NCBI GenBank assembly: GCA_016702305.1
Contig: JADJEH010000017.1
Span: 558,001 to 622,000 of the forward strand
Reading direction: 5' to 3'
Source of the DNA: a bacterium
Lineage (GTDB): Bacteria; Electryoneota; RPQS01
Length of the DNA stretch: 64,000 bases
Below, one piece after another: positions 17,937-26,835 of the stretch (the first letter of the stretch is position 1; each line of letters opens with the position of its first letter). A program made the translations under genes and the position numbers. The notes beneath the pieces were generated by a model that was given only the letters and a program-made list of their open reading frames with translations, ran no database searches and was not told where the DNA came from.

Positions 17937-18649
17937 AGTTTCATCGGATCGTGAACGGGAATCGGCTCCCGCATGTAAAAGACTTCGGCATACTTCACGC
18001 CGATTTGGTCGCCAAAATAACGTGCGCGCATCTCCAACCGGTCGAAGAACACAGGCTGCGAGAGAATCGTCATCGGATCACTGCTGTTGGGATCAAAAAA
18101 CTGCGACTTGTGCGCCCGCGCCGCGCGAATCTTGTGCTCCCAGAAATCCGTGACGTCCACGTACACATTGCAGTCCATCATCCACGACGACGGCCAATAG
18201 AGCAGACGTTTCGGATTGTGCGGCGCGTAGTCCGCCGGAAAATTCGCCGCGCCCGCCACGAACATCGAGTGCTTCACCAGATCGCTCGTGCCTTCATGAT
18301 CGGGATGCTTGTCCTGATTCCAGTGTGTCAACACGAGCTTCGGCTTGTGCCGACGAATACACTCGACGACCTTCACGCGGCGCTCATGCGTGTCCTGAAT
18401 CTGCAAATCACCGAGGTTCAACACCTCGCGAAACTCGAAACCTAAGATCGCCAGCGCTTCCTGCGCTTCGACGGCGCGAATCTCCGCGTTGCCGCGCGAA
18501 CCGCGTTCGCCGCGAGTCATGTCCACGATCCCAACCTTGTAGCCCAACTGCTTGAGCTTCAGCAGCGTGCCGGCGCACGACAGTTCAATGTCATCGGGAT
18601 GCGCGCCGATCGCCAGCACATCCACCACCTGCGTGTTCACTTCACTCAT
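17927..18649 (-). CDS. bshB1: Bacillithiol biosynthesis deacetylase BshB1
   Basis: 240 residues, LmbE/PIG-L fold. Zinc ligands are in AHPDD (residues 16-20) and HPDH (115-118); the MTRGERGSRG loop is typical of BshB1. The enzyme removes the acetyl group of GlcNAc-malate to give GlcN-malate, the second step of bacillithiol synthesis. It begins three bases after bshC and overlaps the first SET gene. The closest alternatives are other LmbE deacetylases, but the bshA/bshC context favours BshB1. Confidence 0.92.
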   Translation of the reverse strand: MSEVNTQVVDVLAIGAHPDDIELSCAGTLLKLKQLGYKVGIVDMTRGERGSRGNAEIRAVEAQEALAILGFEFREVLNLGDLQIQDTHERRVKVVECIRRHKPKLVLTHWNQDKHPDHEGTSDLVKHSMFVAGAANFPADYAPHNPKRLLYWPSSWMMDCNVYVDVTDFWEHKIRAARAHKSQFFDPNSSDPMTILSQPVFFDRLEMRARYFGDQIGVKYAEVFYMREPIPVHDPMKLCQ

Positions 18650-18652
18650 AGG

Positions 18653-20284
18653 CTATTCCGTGATCACTATTTGATGCGCCGCGCCGTCGGCGGGCAATTT
18701 GTCCATCAATTCGAGTAGTTCAGTTACGCCGTAATGCGCCAGCGCCCACGCCGTGCCATAGATGCGCTCCATCGGCTTGCCGCCCGGTTTCGCCGCGAAG
18801 AGCACTTTATGCAGCCGCGCCAGTTCCACCGCGTGCTGCTGCTTGATGGCTTTGTTGGCTTTCTGTTCCAACTGTTCGAGAGGATGCAGCGCTTTGCCAG
18901 CCGACGAGCCCAGCGCTCCGGCCAGCGTCGGGTCTATGGTTTCCAGCGCGGGCTTCAGCTTCTGAAAGACCGCTTCAATCTCAGCGCGCGCACCGGCGAA
19001 AAGTTCGCTCGTGTTCTGTTCATCCGCCGCGCGCAGCACACGCTTCGACAACTCCGGCTCGGAAGTCGTCAACAGCTCTTCCCATGTCAATCCGAGCTTT
19101 TCGCGCAGGCGCTCGCACTTCTGATCCACAAGCGTCGCTGACATTCGTGGAAACAGACTCGGCGCGGTCACGCCGAGCATCTGATAAAACGGAGCAAGCT
19201 GTGCGTGATATTCCAATTCGCCCGGACCGCCGACATAAGCGACGGTAGGCAAAACAAAATCCTGAAATAGCGGACGCAGCGCGGCCTTGGGACTGACTTG
19301 CCACGTCCCACTGCGCAAGCGCGATTTCAATTCCACGGCGGTGACCTGTTCGCTCGATCCGTCGGGGTGCTTCACCGCGCCGTCGAGCAGCACCGGACGA
19401 CGGACGTAGTCATCGCTCACGACATAGAAGAAATGCGCATCCGGCGTCGGGCTCATCGGCGCGGAGTAGCCGCGCATGCGCACCTCGTCCGAACGCACTT
19501 GAAACGCGTCGTGCAGCTCACGACGCGCATCGATCGCACGTTCCCATAACGGCAGCGCAAGCTGCTTCAAGCGTTCATTGCGCCCTTCACAGATCAACAG
19601 ACCGCGCGGGCCCAGCGTCGCGGCGAGCAGTCGTCCAAAGGCCGTCGACAGGTCACCGTCACCGTAGGCATGCTCAAGCGCTTCGGCGGCTTCACCCGAC
19701 ACGTTGCCCCACTGCGCCAGCAATTCGTGCAAACCTGCCAGCGCCTGTTCGCCGACCGCATAGCGGCCCACTTCCTGATGCGCCACTTCTTTAGCCGGAG
19801 AAAACTCCATCGCGCCGAGAGTACCGTCCGCTTGCGGATAACGGCTGGCGCGAATTTCCTGCAAGTCGTGATCTTCACCTTCAAGCCAAAACAACGGCAG
19901 CACTGGCAACTTGAGCGTCGCTTCGAGCGCTCGCGCCAGCCGCACCGCATGATAGGCCTTAATGAAGGTGAACAGCGGGCCGCCCAGAAATCCTACCTGT
20001 TGCCCCGTCACTACCACCACCGCTCGACCTTCGGCCAGACTCTTCAGCCGCGCCAGTGTCTCTTCCGGCACACCATAGAGCAAACCCTCCGCGTGGAGAA
20101 TGCCGGCGGCTTCCGCGTAAAAGGGGAAGTTGCGGAGCCGCTCCTCAGCTACCGTTCGGCAAGCCTGCGGATGCGCCGACGACTGGGCAAACAGCCATTC
20201 CGCGTCCGGGTGCTCGGCGACGACCGCTTGCCAGGCCGGACCGAATCCCGGCAGTCGCTCATAAGAAATCGCCAGCCGGTTCAT
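18653..20284 (-). CDS. bshC: Putative cysteine ligase BshC (bacillithiol step 3)
   Basis: The start is the ATG at 20284, giving about 543 residues, close to known BshC (near 540). The longer frame to 20356 begins upstream of the inferred transcription start and is rejected. Signature segments are VVTGQQVGFLGGPLFTFIKAYHAVRLA and FWLEGEDHDLQEI in the N-terminal core, and AYVGGPGELEYHAQL with FPRMSAT further on; a helical C-terminal region follows. BshC adds cysteine to GlcN-malate to complete bacillithiol, the redox thiol of many Firmicutes and Bacteroidetes-group bacteria. First gene of a nine-gene operon with a consensus promoter. Confidence 0.92.
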   Translation of the reverse strand: MNRLAISYERLPGFGPAWQAVVAEHPDAEWLFAQSSAHPQACRTVAEERLRNFPFYAEAAGILHAEGLLYGVPEETLARLKSLAEGRAVVVVTGQQVGFLGGPLFTFIKAYHAVRLARALEATLKLPVLPLFWLEGEDHDLQEIRASRYPQADGTLGAMEFSPAKEVAHQEVGRYAVGEQALAGLHELLAQWGNVSGEAAEALEHAYGDGDLSTAFGRLLAATLGPRGLLICEGRNERLKQLALPLWERAIDARRELHDAFQVRSDEVRMRGYSAPMSPTPDAHFFYVVSDDYVRRPVLLDGAVKHPDGSSEQVTAVELKSRLRSGTWQVSPKAALRPLFQDFVLPTVAYVGGPGELEYHAQLAPFYQMLGVTAPSLFPRMSATLVDQKCERLREKLGLTWEELLTTSEPELSKRVLRAADEQNTSELFAGARAEIEAVFQKLKPALETIDPTLAGALGSSAGKALHPLEQLEQKANKAIKQQHAVELARLHKVLFAAKPGGKPMERIYGTAWALAHYGVTELLELMDKLPADGAAHQIVITE

Positions 20285-20337
20285 GCGGAGAGGCGGGACT
20301 GCGGCCCGCGCCAAGGTTGGGGTGTAAGCATTTGCAA

Positions 20338-20366
20338 AATATACCGATTCATGCACGGTTTGTCAA
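20338..20366 (-). promoter_or_regulatory. Sigma-70-type promoter of the bsh operon
   Basis: Reading the minus strand: TTGACA (20366-20361), 17-base spacer, TATATT (20343-20338). Transcription would start near 20331, about 47 bases before the bshC ATG at 20284. It is close to consensus. Confidence 0.8.
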
Positions 20367-20408
20367 ACACTTGGCCCGTTGGAAAGCCGCTACGATTTCT
20401 ATCCCTCA

Positions 20409-20436
20409 TTGCTTTTCTGTAAGATAAGTCTATATT
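20409..20436 (+). promoter_or_regulatory. Promoter of the PEGA gene, giving a near-leaderless mRNA
   Basis: TTGCTT (20409-20414), 16-base spacer, TATATT (20431-20436). The ATG is only ten bases after the -10 box, so the transcript would start within about 3 bases of the start codon. No Shine-Dalgarno is present. Confidence 0.55.
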
Positions 20437-20445
20437 TACTTAGAT

Positions 20446-21993
20446 ATGCGCCTGATTTTGATTTTGTCTATTCTGTGGGTTCTGGGGCTGGGTAGCTACC
20501 TGCTCTATGACCGTTTCTGGCCCGGACACACGGGGACAGTCGTTGTCCTTAGTGATCCCGCTGGAGCAGATATCTGGATGGACCTTGTCCCAACGGGTCG
20601 GGTAACGCCGGCCGAAATGCGCGATGTGCCTCAGGGCAAGCACTCTTTCACCGTTCGCAAAGGTGGGGAGCGCCCTTCGCCGTTCGTCCAGGTCGTACCC
20701 GTGGCACGCGCCTCAGTTGATACGTTAACATTTGTTTTTGAAGAATCTGGCACAGCTCCTGCGGGATCGGATCTCTACGGTTCAACAACTCCACCGACCC
20801 TCGTGCCGCCTGCCGCAGAGGACATCAGCGACCGGGTCAAGCGCGAGCTGCCGTGGGAGGTCGAGCGCAAGATACCGCTTTCGTCCGAGACGACGCACGT
20901 CAGCCGAAGCTCGACGCGAACGACGACCTCTTATATAGAAGAGGGCGAACAGCTCAGCGGGATTACCTCAGGCCGCGACCACGGTGCCTTTGTCCGCGAC
21001 AGCTCGAACACCGATGCCGCCGACATCTCCACGAGCAACGTGGAGATTTCGAGTTCGGTTCCCGGTGCGCTGATTATCGTCAATGACAAGCCAATCGGCA
21101 AGACCACGCCCGCCGTGGTCGCGCTGCCGCTCGGCACGCATACGGTCCGCGTCGAACTGGCGGGTTACAATACTGAGCCCGAACAGCACGTTGTGCGGCT
21201 GTCGCGCATCGCGGGCGGACAGTTGGTGTATTTTACACTGACCGAAGAGCTGCGCGCGCGCAAAGAAATAACCATTACCACCGAGCCCGTCGCTGGGCCG
21301 ATCTTTGTCAACGGCGATTCCGTGGGCATCGGACTCGCCGTGATTCCCCATGACTTCGGGGTATTTGAAATCAGCTTTGGTCATATGGAGGGCTACCTGA
21401 CGCCCGAGCCGCAGCGATTGGTGGTCACACCGACGAAACCCAACCCCACCATCACCGCGAAGTATCCGCGCGCGTTCGAAGTCTCGGCGACCTGTCAGGG
21501 CAATGGTGAGGCGGCGCGCACTGGCGACATCCGCTGGGAGACGGGCATTTATGATCGTGACAAAGGCGTGCGAACATCGGACACGCATGGGCCGAAGATT
21601 AACGAGATTCCCGGTTCAAGCAAGTCGGGTTGGGAGCTCGCCATGGGAGATCCTAATCGTAACCCGACCGGCGCGGACTACATCGAGTTCATCTTCACGC
21701 TGCCCGATGAAGTGCCGCCGTCGTCGCCGCTCAACCTGCGACTCTACCTCTATCGCTCCAACCGCAAGTATCCGCTGTCGCTGTCGTCACGCTGTGAAGT
21801 CACCGTGACGGTCAATGGCCGCGTGTTCCTCGATAACTTCCGACCGCGTAACGACCAAAGTTTGGCTGACGCGGGCCGCTACGAAGAGTGGTCGCTGCAG
21901 CACTCGCTGGTGACCGGCGAAAATCGCATTCTGATTCGCACCGGAGACAAAAATCAAATCTTCAACTACCTTTGGAAGTTCGAGGTGCTGTAA
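20446..21993 (+). CDS. Membrane-anchored protein with three PEGA domains
   Basis: 515 residues. An N-terminal signal anchor (residues 1-20) is followed by three PEGA units (about 30-76, 198-246 and 277-324), each with the PxGAxIxVxxxxxGxTP pattern and a closing GxHxxxVxxxGY strand; the second is the clearest. A Ser/Thr-rich linker (about 105-190) separates the first and second. The C-terminal about 180 residues form a beta-rich domain with an uninterpreted fold (IRWETGIYDRDKGV..., NGRVFLDNF). PEGA domains are usually surface or periplasmic binding modules. The rhomboid gene starts three bases after the stop, so the two are one unit; this membrane protein may be a rhomboid client (inference). 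Confidence 0.72.
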   Translation: MRLILILSILWVLGLGSYLLYDRFWPGHTGTVVVLSDPAGADIWMDLVPTGRVTPAEMRDVPQGKHSFTVRKGGERPSPFVQVVPVARASVDTLTFVFEESGTAPAGSDLYGSTTPPTLVPPAAEDISDRVKRELPWEVERKIPLSSETTHVSRSSTRTTTSYIEEGEQLSGITSGRDHGAFVRDSSNTDAADISTSNVEISSSVPGALIIVNDKPIGKTTPAVVALPLGTHTVRVELAGYNTEPEQHVVRLSRIAGGQLVYFTLTEELRARKEITITTEPVAGPIFVNGDSVGIGLAVIPHDFGVFEISFGHMEGYLTPEPQRLVVTPTKPNPTITAKYPRAFEVSATCQGNGEAARTGDIRWETGIYDRDKGVRTSDTHGPKINEIPGSSKSGWELAMGDPNRNPTGADYIEFIFTLPDEVPPSSPLNLRLYLYRSNRKYPLSLSSRCEVTVTVNGRVFLDNFRPRNDQSLADAGRYEEWSLQHSLVTGENRILIRTGDKNQIFNYLWKFEVL

Positions 21994-21996
21994 ATC

Positions 21997-22833
21997 ATGA
22001 GACAGCGCTTCGCCAAAATTTTCGAACAACCGCCCCTGCGCTTCATCAATCCCGAGATGGCGTGGACAGACGTAGTCAAGTATCTCATCTTGCTCAACGT
22101 CACCGTCTTCGCAGCGCAGGAGATTCTTGGACTTTATCCGCAATTCATCGAGAACTTCGCGCTCGTTCCCCGCGAATTCTTCCATGGACACGTGTGGACG
22201 CTGTTTACCTACATGTTCCTGCACGGCGGCTTCAGCCACATCCTCTTCAACATGCTCGCGTTGTGGATGTTCGGTTCGATGCTCGAACGCGTGTGGGGTT
22301 CCAAAGAATTTCTCAAGTACTATCTGCTTACGGGACTCGGCGGCGGACTCTGCTACGCGCTGTTCAACATGGATTCGTTCGTGCCCACCGTCGGCGCGTC
22401 GGGCGCGATCTACGGATTGCTGTTGGCCTATGCCGTGCTCTTCCCGGATAACATCATCTATATCTGGTTCGTGATTCCGGTCAAGGCGAAATACTTCGCG
22501 ATGATCTTTGGCGTCATTGAGTTTCTGGCCAGCTTCAATCCCGGCTCCGGAGTCGCGCACCTTGCGCACTTAGGCGGCATGTTGATGGGCTACGGCTATC
22601 TGAAATGGGGCAAATTGCGCTACAGCGCGCCCGGTCGGCGTATGCGCGAGTGGAAACAGAAAATGGAGGTCGCGCAGCAGGAACGCGAAGTGCGCGAGGT
22701 CGATGAGGTCCGCCGCGAAGTGGATGAGCTGCTCGACAAGATTAACAAAGTCGGCATGGACGGCCTGACCAAAGATGAACAGAAGCGGCTCGAAAAAGCC
22801 TCAAAGTTCCTCCGAGACAAAGGCATAAGTTGA
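21997..22833 (+). CDS. Rhomboid-family intramembrane serine protease
   Basis: 278 residues with six or seven transmembrane segments. The catalytic serine is in GASGAIYG (Ser135), and the histidine partner is in VAHLAHLGG (His191 most likely). The L1-loop and TM2 motif FMFLHGGFSHILFNMLALW (HxxxxHxxxN) is intact. The C-terminal 70 residues are a charged helical cytoplasmic tail (likely coiled coil, QQEREVREVDEVRREVDELLDK) seen in many Bacteroidetes-group rhomboids. It cleaves transmembrane anchors of client proteins. Its client may be the neighbouring PEGA protein. Confidence 0.9.
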   Translation: MRQRFAKIFEQPPLRFINPEMAWTDVVKYLILLNVTVFAAQEILGLYPQFIENFALVPREFFHGHVWTLFTYMFLHGGFSHILFNMLALWMFGSMLERVWGSKEFLKYYLLTGLGGGLCYALFNMDSFVPTVGASGAIYGLLLAYAVLFPDNIIYIWFVIPVKAKYFAMIFGVIEFLASFNPGSGVAHLAHLGGMLMGYGYLKWGKLRYSAPGRRMREWKQKMEVAQQEREVREVDEVRREVDELLDKINKVGMDGLTKDEQKRLEKASKFLRDKGIS

Positions 22834-22840
22834 TACACTG

Positions 22841-22866
22841 AAAAGGCCCGCGCAAGCGGGCCTTTT
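22841..22866 (+). terminator. Terminator after the rhomboid gene
   Basis: A perfect 11-bp stem (22841-22851 with 22856-22866), GCAA loop, T-rich 3' arm. Its A-rich 5' arm means it may also act on the convergent minus-strand gene. Confidence 0.75.
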
Positions 22867-22923
22867 ACTTTGTGTTCATTCCTGCGCAATTTGGAAAATC
22901 GTGGCGAGAAGAGACGCAGCATA

Positions 22924-24858
22924 TCACGGCGCAAGGGCGGCGCGCACGATGTAGTATTTTTGTTCAGCGTCCAGCACGGCGTTTGTATCCAGCAGCGTCG
23001 TGTTTACCGTGACGCCCTCGAGGGTGGAGAATGAGTCGTGGGTGGAAAGCGCGCTGTAAACATGGTACCACGGCGCGCCGGTCGATTGCCAACGCAGTTG
23101 AATACTCGTGCCGATGCGGTAGGCCGTCAACCGGGCCGGAGCGGCCAAGGCGTTGATGGCAAAATCGGCGTCGCTGGTGTCGCCAACGTCGGGGTGATTT
23201 AAACCGACGATGCGCAACCGTGCAGCACTTGTTCCCGGTCCGGTCGCGTTCCAACTCCATTCGTGCTCGTCGCTGCGAATGGTGTCAAGCCGCTCCCAGA
23301 CTCCGGCAGGATAGCTGCGATTCAATTCCACAAGCAGAGTATCTGGCGCATAGCGCAGTGTCCATCGAGCCATGCACGCCGAATTTGCATTCCAGGTCTC
23401 GCCGCCGTTCGGGCTGGTCAGCGCCAGGCTGTCGCCGTTGTTCCACCAAGCCGCGTAAATATCGCTGTAATCGTTGCGCGTGTCCGTCCACGCGCTGTGA
23501 AATCCGAGATTCGAGAAGGTCAGGCCCGTGTAGTCGCCTAAGAAACCGCGGTTATGCGTATCAAGTTGACGGTCGGAGATGCGCATGTTCGCGCTCCACG
23601 TCGCGCCGCCGTCCGTTGAAATCGTGCCGTAGTAGGCATAGTCGCAATTCGCAGGGTCCTCGCGGCGATCGCACCATGACACCGCGACATCGCCCGTCCG
23701 CGGATGCACGGCGATCCACGGCCACCACTGATGGCTGCCCGTATCGTCGTCGGGCAGAATGACCGGCTCAGACCACGTCGCGCCTTGATCCTCCGACTTG
23801 GTGAAATAGATGTCGTAGTTGTCTTCGACGATCGTGTGCGCGTAGGCGACATAAATCGCACCGCGATGCGGACCATCTGAGATGTCGACCGCCGGTACCG
23901 GATAGTTGGTCATGCGATAACCGCTATTGCAATTCAGGTCGTGGTAGACGAGCTGCGGATTGCATTCGCCGATCGTGATCATCGGCTGCCACGTGATGCC
24001 GCCATCGAGTGACTTACGAAACTGCAAATCCTCACTCGAAAGATCGGTCCACACAACATACACTTCACCGAGCGGCCCGGTCGCCAGAGTCGGCATGATG
24101 GCGTCGGCTTGACTGGAGATGACCAATGGCGTCATGAACGACTCGCCGTTGTCGGTCGAGCGCGTGAAATGCACGTGAAAACCGATCCACGTGACGTAGA
24201 TATTGTCGCGGTATGGTGAATCGTCGCTGACATCGCAGGCGATCATCTCGCGGTCAATCTGGCTGTTGATCTGCGGAACTGTTGAGATCGTGGTCGGCGG
24301 ACTCCATGTCACACCGTGATCATCGGAGTAGTGCAGATAGGCGCCATCGTTCGGGTAGTCGCAGCCCATGGCCAAATAGGCCGCGAACATCCGGCCGCTG
24401 CTGTTGATCGTCACGACCGGATCGAAAATGCTCGTGCAGTTGCCGTTGACGGCGCCGCTGCCGATTAGGCTCTGCCGCCATGACGAACCCCCGTCGGTGG
24501 AGCTATAAAAACGGGTACCGGAATTGCTCCCGAGCGCGTAATCATTCGCTCCGACGAGCAGGATATCGGGATTGGTGGGATCGGCCGCGATCGGGCACTC
24601 ATTTTGAGCGCGATTGGTTGTGTCCTGATTGCAACGATGATTGGTCCCCACATCATCGAGCGGCGACCAGCGACGGTACGGCACGTCCACGTCGGCCGGG
24701 TCCATTCGCCGGGGTGGTCGTCCGGCGAGGCTGGTCTCTTTGATTGCCGTACGTTCGTTGGGTTGCGATTCGCCCAATAGCCAAAGACCGGCCGCGCAGA
24801 CAACGGCCACAAGCCCCAACCCAACCCAAAATGTCCGAATGGTATTGCGAGATGTCAT
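22924..24858 (-). CDS. Secreted sialidase-fold (BNR/Asp-box) protein
   Basis: The start at 24858 (MTSRNTIRTFW) is chosen because a signal anchor follows at once; the frame extends to 24924 without support. About 644 residues. Six Asp-box motifs (S-x-D-x-G-x-T/S-W: STDGGSSW, SDDHGVTW, STDNGESF, SLDGGITW, SEDQGATW, STDGGATW) show a sialidase-type beta-propeller. I see no clear Arg triad or Tyr/Glu pair, so enzyme activity is unproven. A SPNGGETW module resembling the Ser-Thr-rich GPI-anchored-like domain follows. It ends in an FN3-like strand set (APARLTAYRIGTSIQLRW ... YYIVRAAL) and has no YPNPFNP tail. Confidence 0.75.
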   Translation of the reverse strand: MTSRNTIRTFWVGLGLVAVVCAAGLWLLGESQPNERTAIKETSLAGRPPRRMDPADVDVPYRRWSPLDDVGTNHRCNQDTTNRAQNECPIAADPTNPDILLVGANDYALGSNSGTRFYSSTDGGSSWRQSLIGSGAVNGNCTSIFDPVVTINSSGRMFAAYLAMGCDYPNDGAYLHYSDDHGVTWSPPTTISTVPQINSQIDREMIACDVSDDSPYRDNIYVTWIGFHVHFTRSTDNGESFMTPLVISSQADAIMPTLATGPLGEVYVVWTDLSSEDLQFRKSLDGGITWQPMITIGECNPQLVYHDLNCNSGYRMTNYPVPAVDISDGPHRGAIYVAYAHTIVEDNYDIYFTKSEDQGATWSEPVILPDDDTGSHQWWPWIAVHPRTGDVAVSWCDRREDPANCDYAYYGTISTDGGATWSANMRISDRQLDTHNRGFLGDYTGLTFSNLGFHSAWTDTRNDYSDIYAAWWNNGDSLALTSPNGGETWNANSACMARWTLRYAPDTLLVELNRSYPAGVWERLDTIRSDEHEWSWNATGPGTSAARLRIVGLNHPDVGDTSDADFAINALAAPARLTAYRIGTSIQLRWQSTGAPWYHVYSALSTHDSFSTLEGVTVNTTLLDTNAVLDAEQKYYIVRAALAP

Positions 24859-24940
24859 GGTTCTTCCGGCAAGCTGAGTTCTCGACCTACCTTGGAATGT
24901 AACCCTACCGCCGCAGTTTGTCAAGCGATTTCAGATCGAA

Positions 24941-24968
24941 GCAAAGGCCCGCGAGTGCGGGCCTTTGC
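24941..24968 (-). terminator. Terminator of the arsM transcription unit
   Basis: A perfect 12-bp stem (24941-24952 with 24957-24968), 4-base loop; on the minus strand the stem ends in TTTGCTTCG. Confidence 0.65.
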
Positions 24969-25099
24969 TGGTTGCCCCGATGTTCCGGGGGGTAATTGGC
25001 ATCCAATTCAAACACCGGCGTCACGCGATAGAACTCCTGCGTCGCGCCAGCCCACGGAGTGAGCACGATCTCGCGTCACTAACTCACACTTTCCCACGC

Positions 25100-25912
25100 C
25101 TATCCGCAACACCCCGGCGCACAGCCGCAATCGAGCGGTTTGTAGGCGCGCACCTTCACCGATGCGACCGCTTCGAGCGCTTCGTTGCGCAGCGCGTCGC
25201 CGATGCTGTCGAGACCGACATCGTATTGAATCTCGTTGACGATTTCAACATTGATCAAACCCGCCGCGCGCGCGTAGTGCAAATATTCTTCTTTCAACGA
25301 TGCACCGGAGACGCAGCCGACATAGGCTTCGACATTGTTCTTCAGTTCCGGCGACAACGGGCGATTCAGCACGAGATCGGAAACGAGCATTCTGCCGCCG
25401 GGTTTCAACACGCGTGCGATTTCAGAAAACACGCGCGGTTTATCCACCGACAGATTAATCACGCAATTCGAGATCACCAAATCCACCGAATTCGCGCCGA
25501 CCGGAAGCTGTTCAATGATGCCCTCGCGAAACTCCACATTCGCGGCATTGATCGTTTCGGCGTTCGCGCGCGCCTTGGCCAGCATATCCGGCGTCATGTC
25601 CACGCCGATGACTTTGCCGGTCGGCCCGACCTTGCGCGCCGCGAGAAATGCATCAAAGCCCGCGCCGCTCCCCAAATCAAGTATCGTTTCGCCCGGCACA
25701 ACTTCGGCGAACTGCAGCGGATTGCCGCAGCCCAAACCTAAGTTCGCGCCGTCGGGCACGGCCTTCAAGTCTTCTTCGGCATAGCCGATCGCCGTGGCGA
25801 TATCATCCACATTGGTTGCGCCGCAGCACCCCGCCGTGCCGCAGCAGCTTTCACCGCGTGCCGCCTCGCCATACTTCTCGCGCACAATTTCGCGAATGTT
25901 CAAAAGTTCCAT
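25100..25912 (-). CDS. arsM: Arsenite S-adenosylmethionine methyltransferase
   Basis: 270 residues, standard for ArsM. Motif I is LDLGSGAGFDA; conserved cysteines sit in SNCVINLS and VGCVSG, which with an N-terminal Cys bind As(III). The N-terminus has a double pair CCGTAGCC (Cys23, 24, 29, 30) and the C-terminus ends in CGCAPGCCG, both typical. The enzyme methylates arsenite to methylated species using SAM and thiols. It is the last gene of an arsR-DUF1697-arsM unit. Bacillithiol made nearby in the genome may serve as reductant (inference). Confidence 0.92.
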   Translation of the reverse strand: MELLNIREIVREKYGEAARGESCCGTAGCCGATNVDDIATAIGYAEEDLKAVPDGANLGLGCGNPLQFAEVVPGETILDLGSGAGFDAFLAARKVGPTGKVIGVDMTPDMLAKARANAETINAANVEFREGIIEQLPVGANSVDLVISNCVINLSVDKPRVFSEIARVLKPGGRMLVSDLVLNRPLSPELKNNVEAYVGCVSGASLKEEYLHYARAAGLINVEIVNEIQYDVGLDSIGDALRNEALEAVASVKVRAYKPLDCGCAPGCCG

Positions 25913-25935
25913 CTTCAGAGTCCCGCCTTCTTCTG

Positions 25936-26472
25936 TTAGTTCTCTTGAGCCAACTCAATCAGCTTGCTCATGGTGTTGAAATTGCGCGTGGTGGCCGCCA
26001 CGCCGATTTTCTTCTCGAGAAAATTGTTACTCAGTTTACTGCGTGCCGCACTTCCGGGAATATAGAGATAGGCCGCGCGTTTGGTGATGGCAAGTTCTTC
26101 CTCACCGTAATCCTGCGCGAGCAGCTCTTTGATTTTCGCCGCCGCGGGCGCAGATTGAAATTGCATGAAGAACACCCGCGCGATGTCGTATCCCTTGCCG
26201 AACGGATTCTCGTCCAGCACCTTCTGCAACTCCGCCGCCGAGCGCACGACAACCGCGAGTTCCGGGCCAATGTGCTTCTTGATTAGGTGTTGCACGTCGG
26301 CTTCAATCTCGCGCGGACTTTTGTTCGAATCTACAAGAGCGTTGCCGCTCGCAATGTAGGTTCGCGCATTGCCGTAACCCGCTTGCGTCAACACCTCGCG
26401 CAACTGCGCCATCGGCACGCGGTTCTTGCCCGTCGGCATCACGCCGCGCAACAAAATAATGTAGGTTCGCAC
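25936..26472 (-). CDS. DUF1697 family protein
   Basis: The start is placed at GTG 26472, five bases after the arsR stop, which matches the family opening (VRTYIILLRGVMPTGKNRV compared with the usual RTYIALLRGINVGG). About 178 residues. Family features include YGNARTYIASGNALV and the helical ENPFGKGYD region. DUF1697 has no established function. A longer frame from TTG 26484 would overlap arsR. Presence inside an ars operon is unusual; it may simply be a passenger. Confidence 0.82.
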   Translation of the reverse strand: MRTYIILLRGVMPTGKNRVPMAQLREVLTQAGYGNARTYIASGNALVDSNKSPREIEADVQHLIKKHIGPELAVVVRSAAELQKVLDENPFGKGYDIARVFFMQFQSAPAAAKIKELLAQDYGEEELAITKRAAYLYIPGSAARSKLSNNFLEKKIGVAATTRNFNTMSKLIELAQEN

Positions 26473-26477
26473 GCTAA

Positions 26478-26804
26478 CTAACAACAGCTTTCGGTCAGCC
26501 CCTCAAAGACCTTGCGAAAACGCGCGATGGCTTTCGGATCTATGCAGTAGCAGATCTTCGGGCCGTCAATCTCGCCGCGAATCCAGCCCGCTTCCTTCAG
26601 CTTGCGCAAATGCTGCGACACCGTTGAAGGGGCGACCGGCAACTGCTCGACAATATCCCCCACGATGCAGCCGGGCGAGCTTAACAAGAACCGCAGAATA
26701 GCCACCCGGTGCGGGTGACCTAATGCCCGGGCCAGCTTGGCCAGCTCGGTATCCTCCAGGCTATTGTCGGGAGGATGGATGGTAAACTCAGGGGCGTTTT
26801 GCAT
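26478..26804 (-). CDS. arsR: ArsR/SmtB-family metalloregulator
   Basis: 108 residues. Winged helix with recognition region VAPSTVSQHLRKLKEAGWI and wing GEIDGPKICYCID. Candidate thiol ligands for As(III)/Sb(III) are the cysteines in ICYC and the terminal ESCC; the classic helix-3 CxC is absent, and a lone Cys sits in SPGCIVGDI. By family it represses its own operon and releases DNA when the metalloid binds. AAGGAAATT precedes the ATG. A palindrome overlaps the -10 box of its promoter. Confidence 0.88.
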   Translation of the reverse strand: MQNAPEFTIHPPDNSLEDTELAKLARALGHPHRVAILRFLLSSPGCIVGDIVEQLPVAPSTVSQHLRKLKEAGWIRGEIDGPKICYCIDPKAIARFRKVFEGLTESCC

Positions 26805-26819
26805 AATTTCCTTTCGTTA

Positions 26820-26835
26820 TTCGTAAAAGTACGAA
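26820..26835. promoter_or_regulatory. Candidate ArsR operator
   Basis: A perfect 6-6 palindrome TTCGTA-aaag-TACGAA that covers the -10 element of the arsR promoter and the expected start region, the normal place for ArsR repression. Confidence 0.65.

Noticed and set aside
20285..20356. Longer N-terminus for BshC
   Set aside because: The inferred transcript starts near 20331, and the protein from 20284 has the family's usual length.
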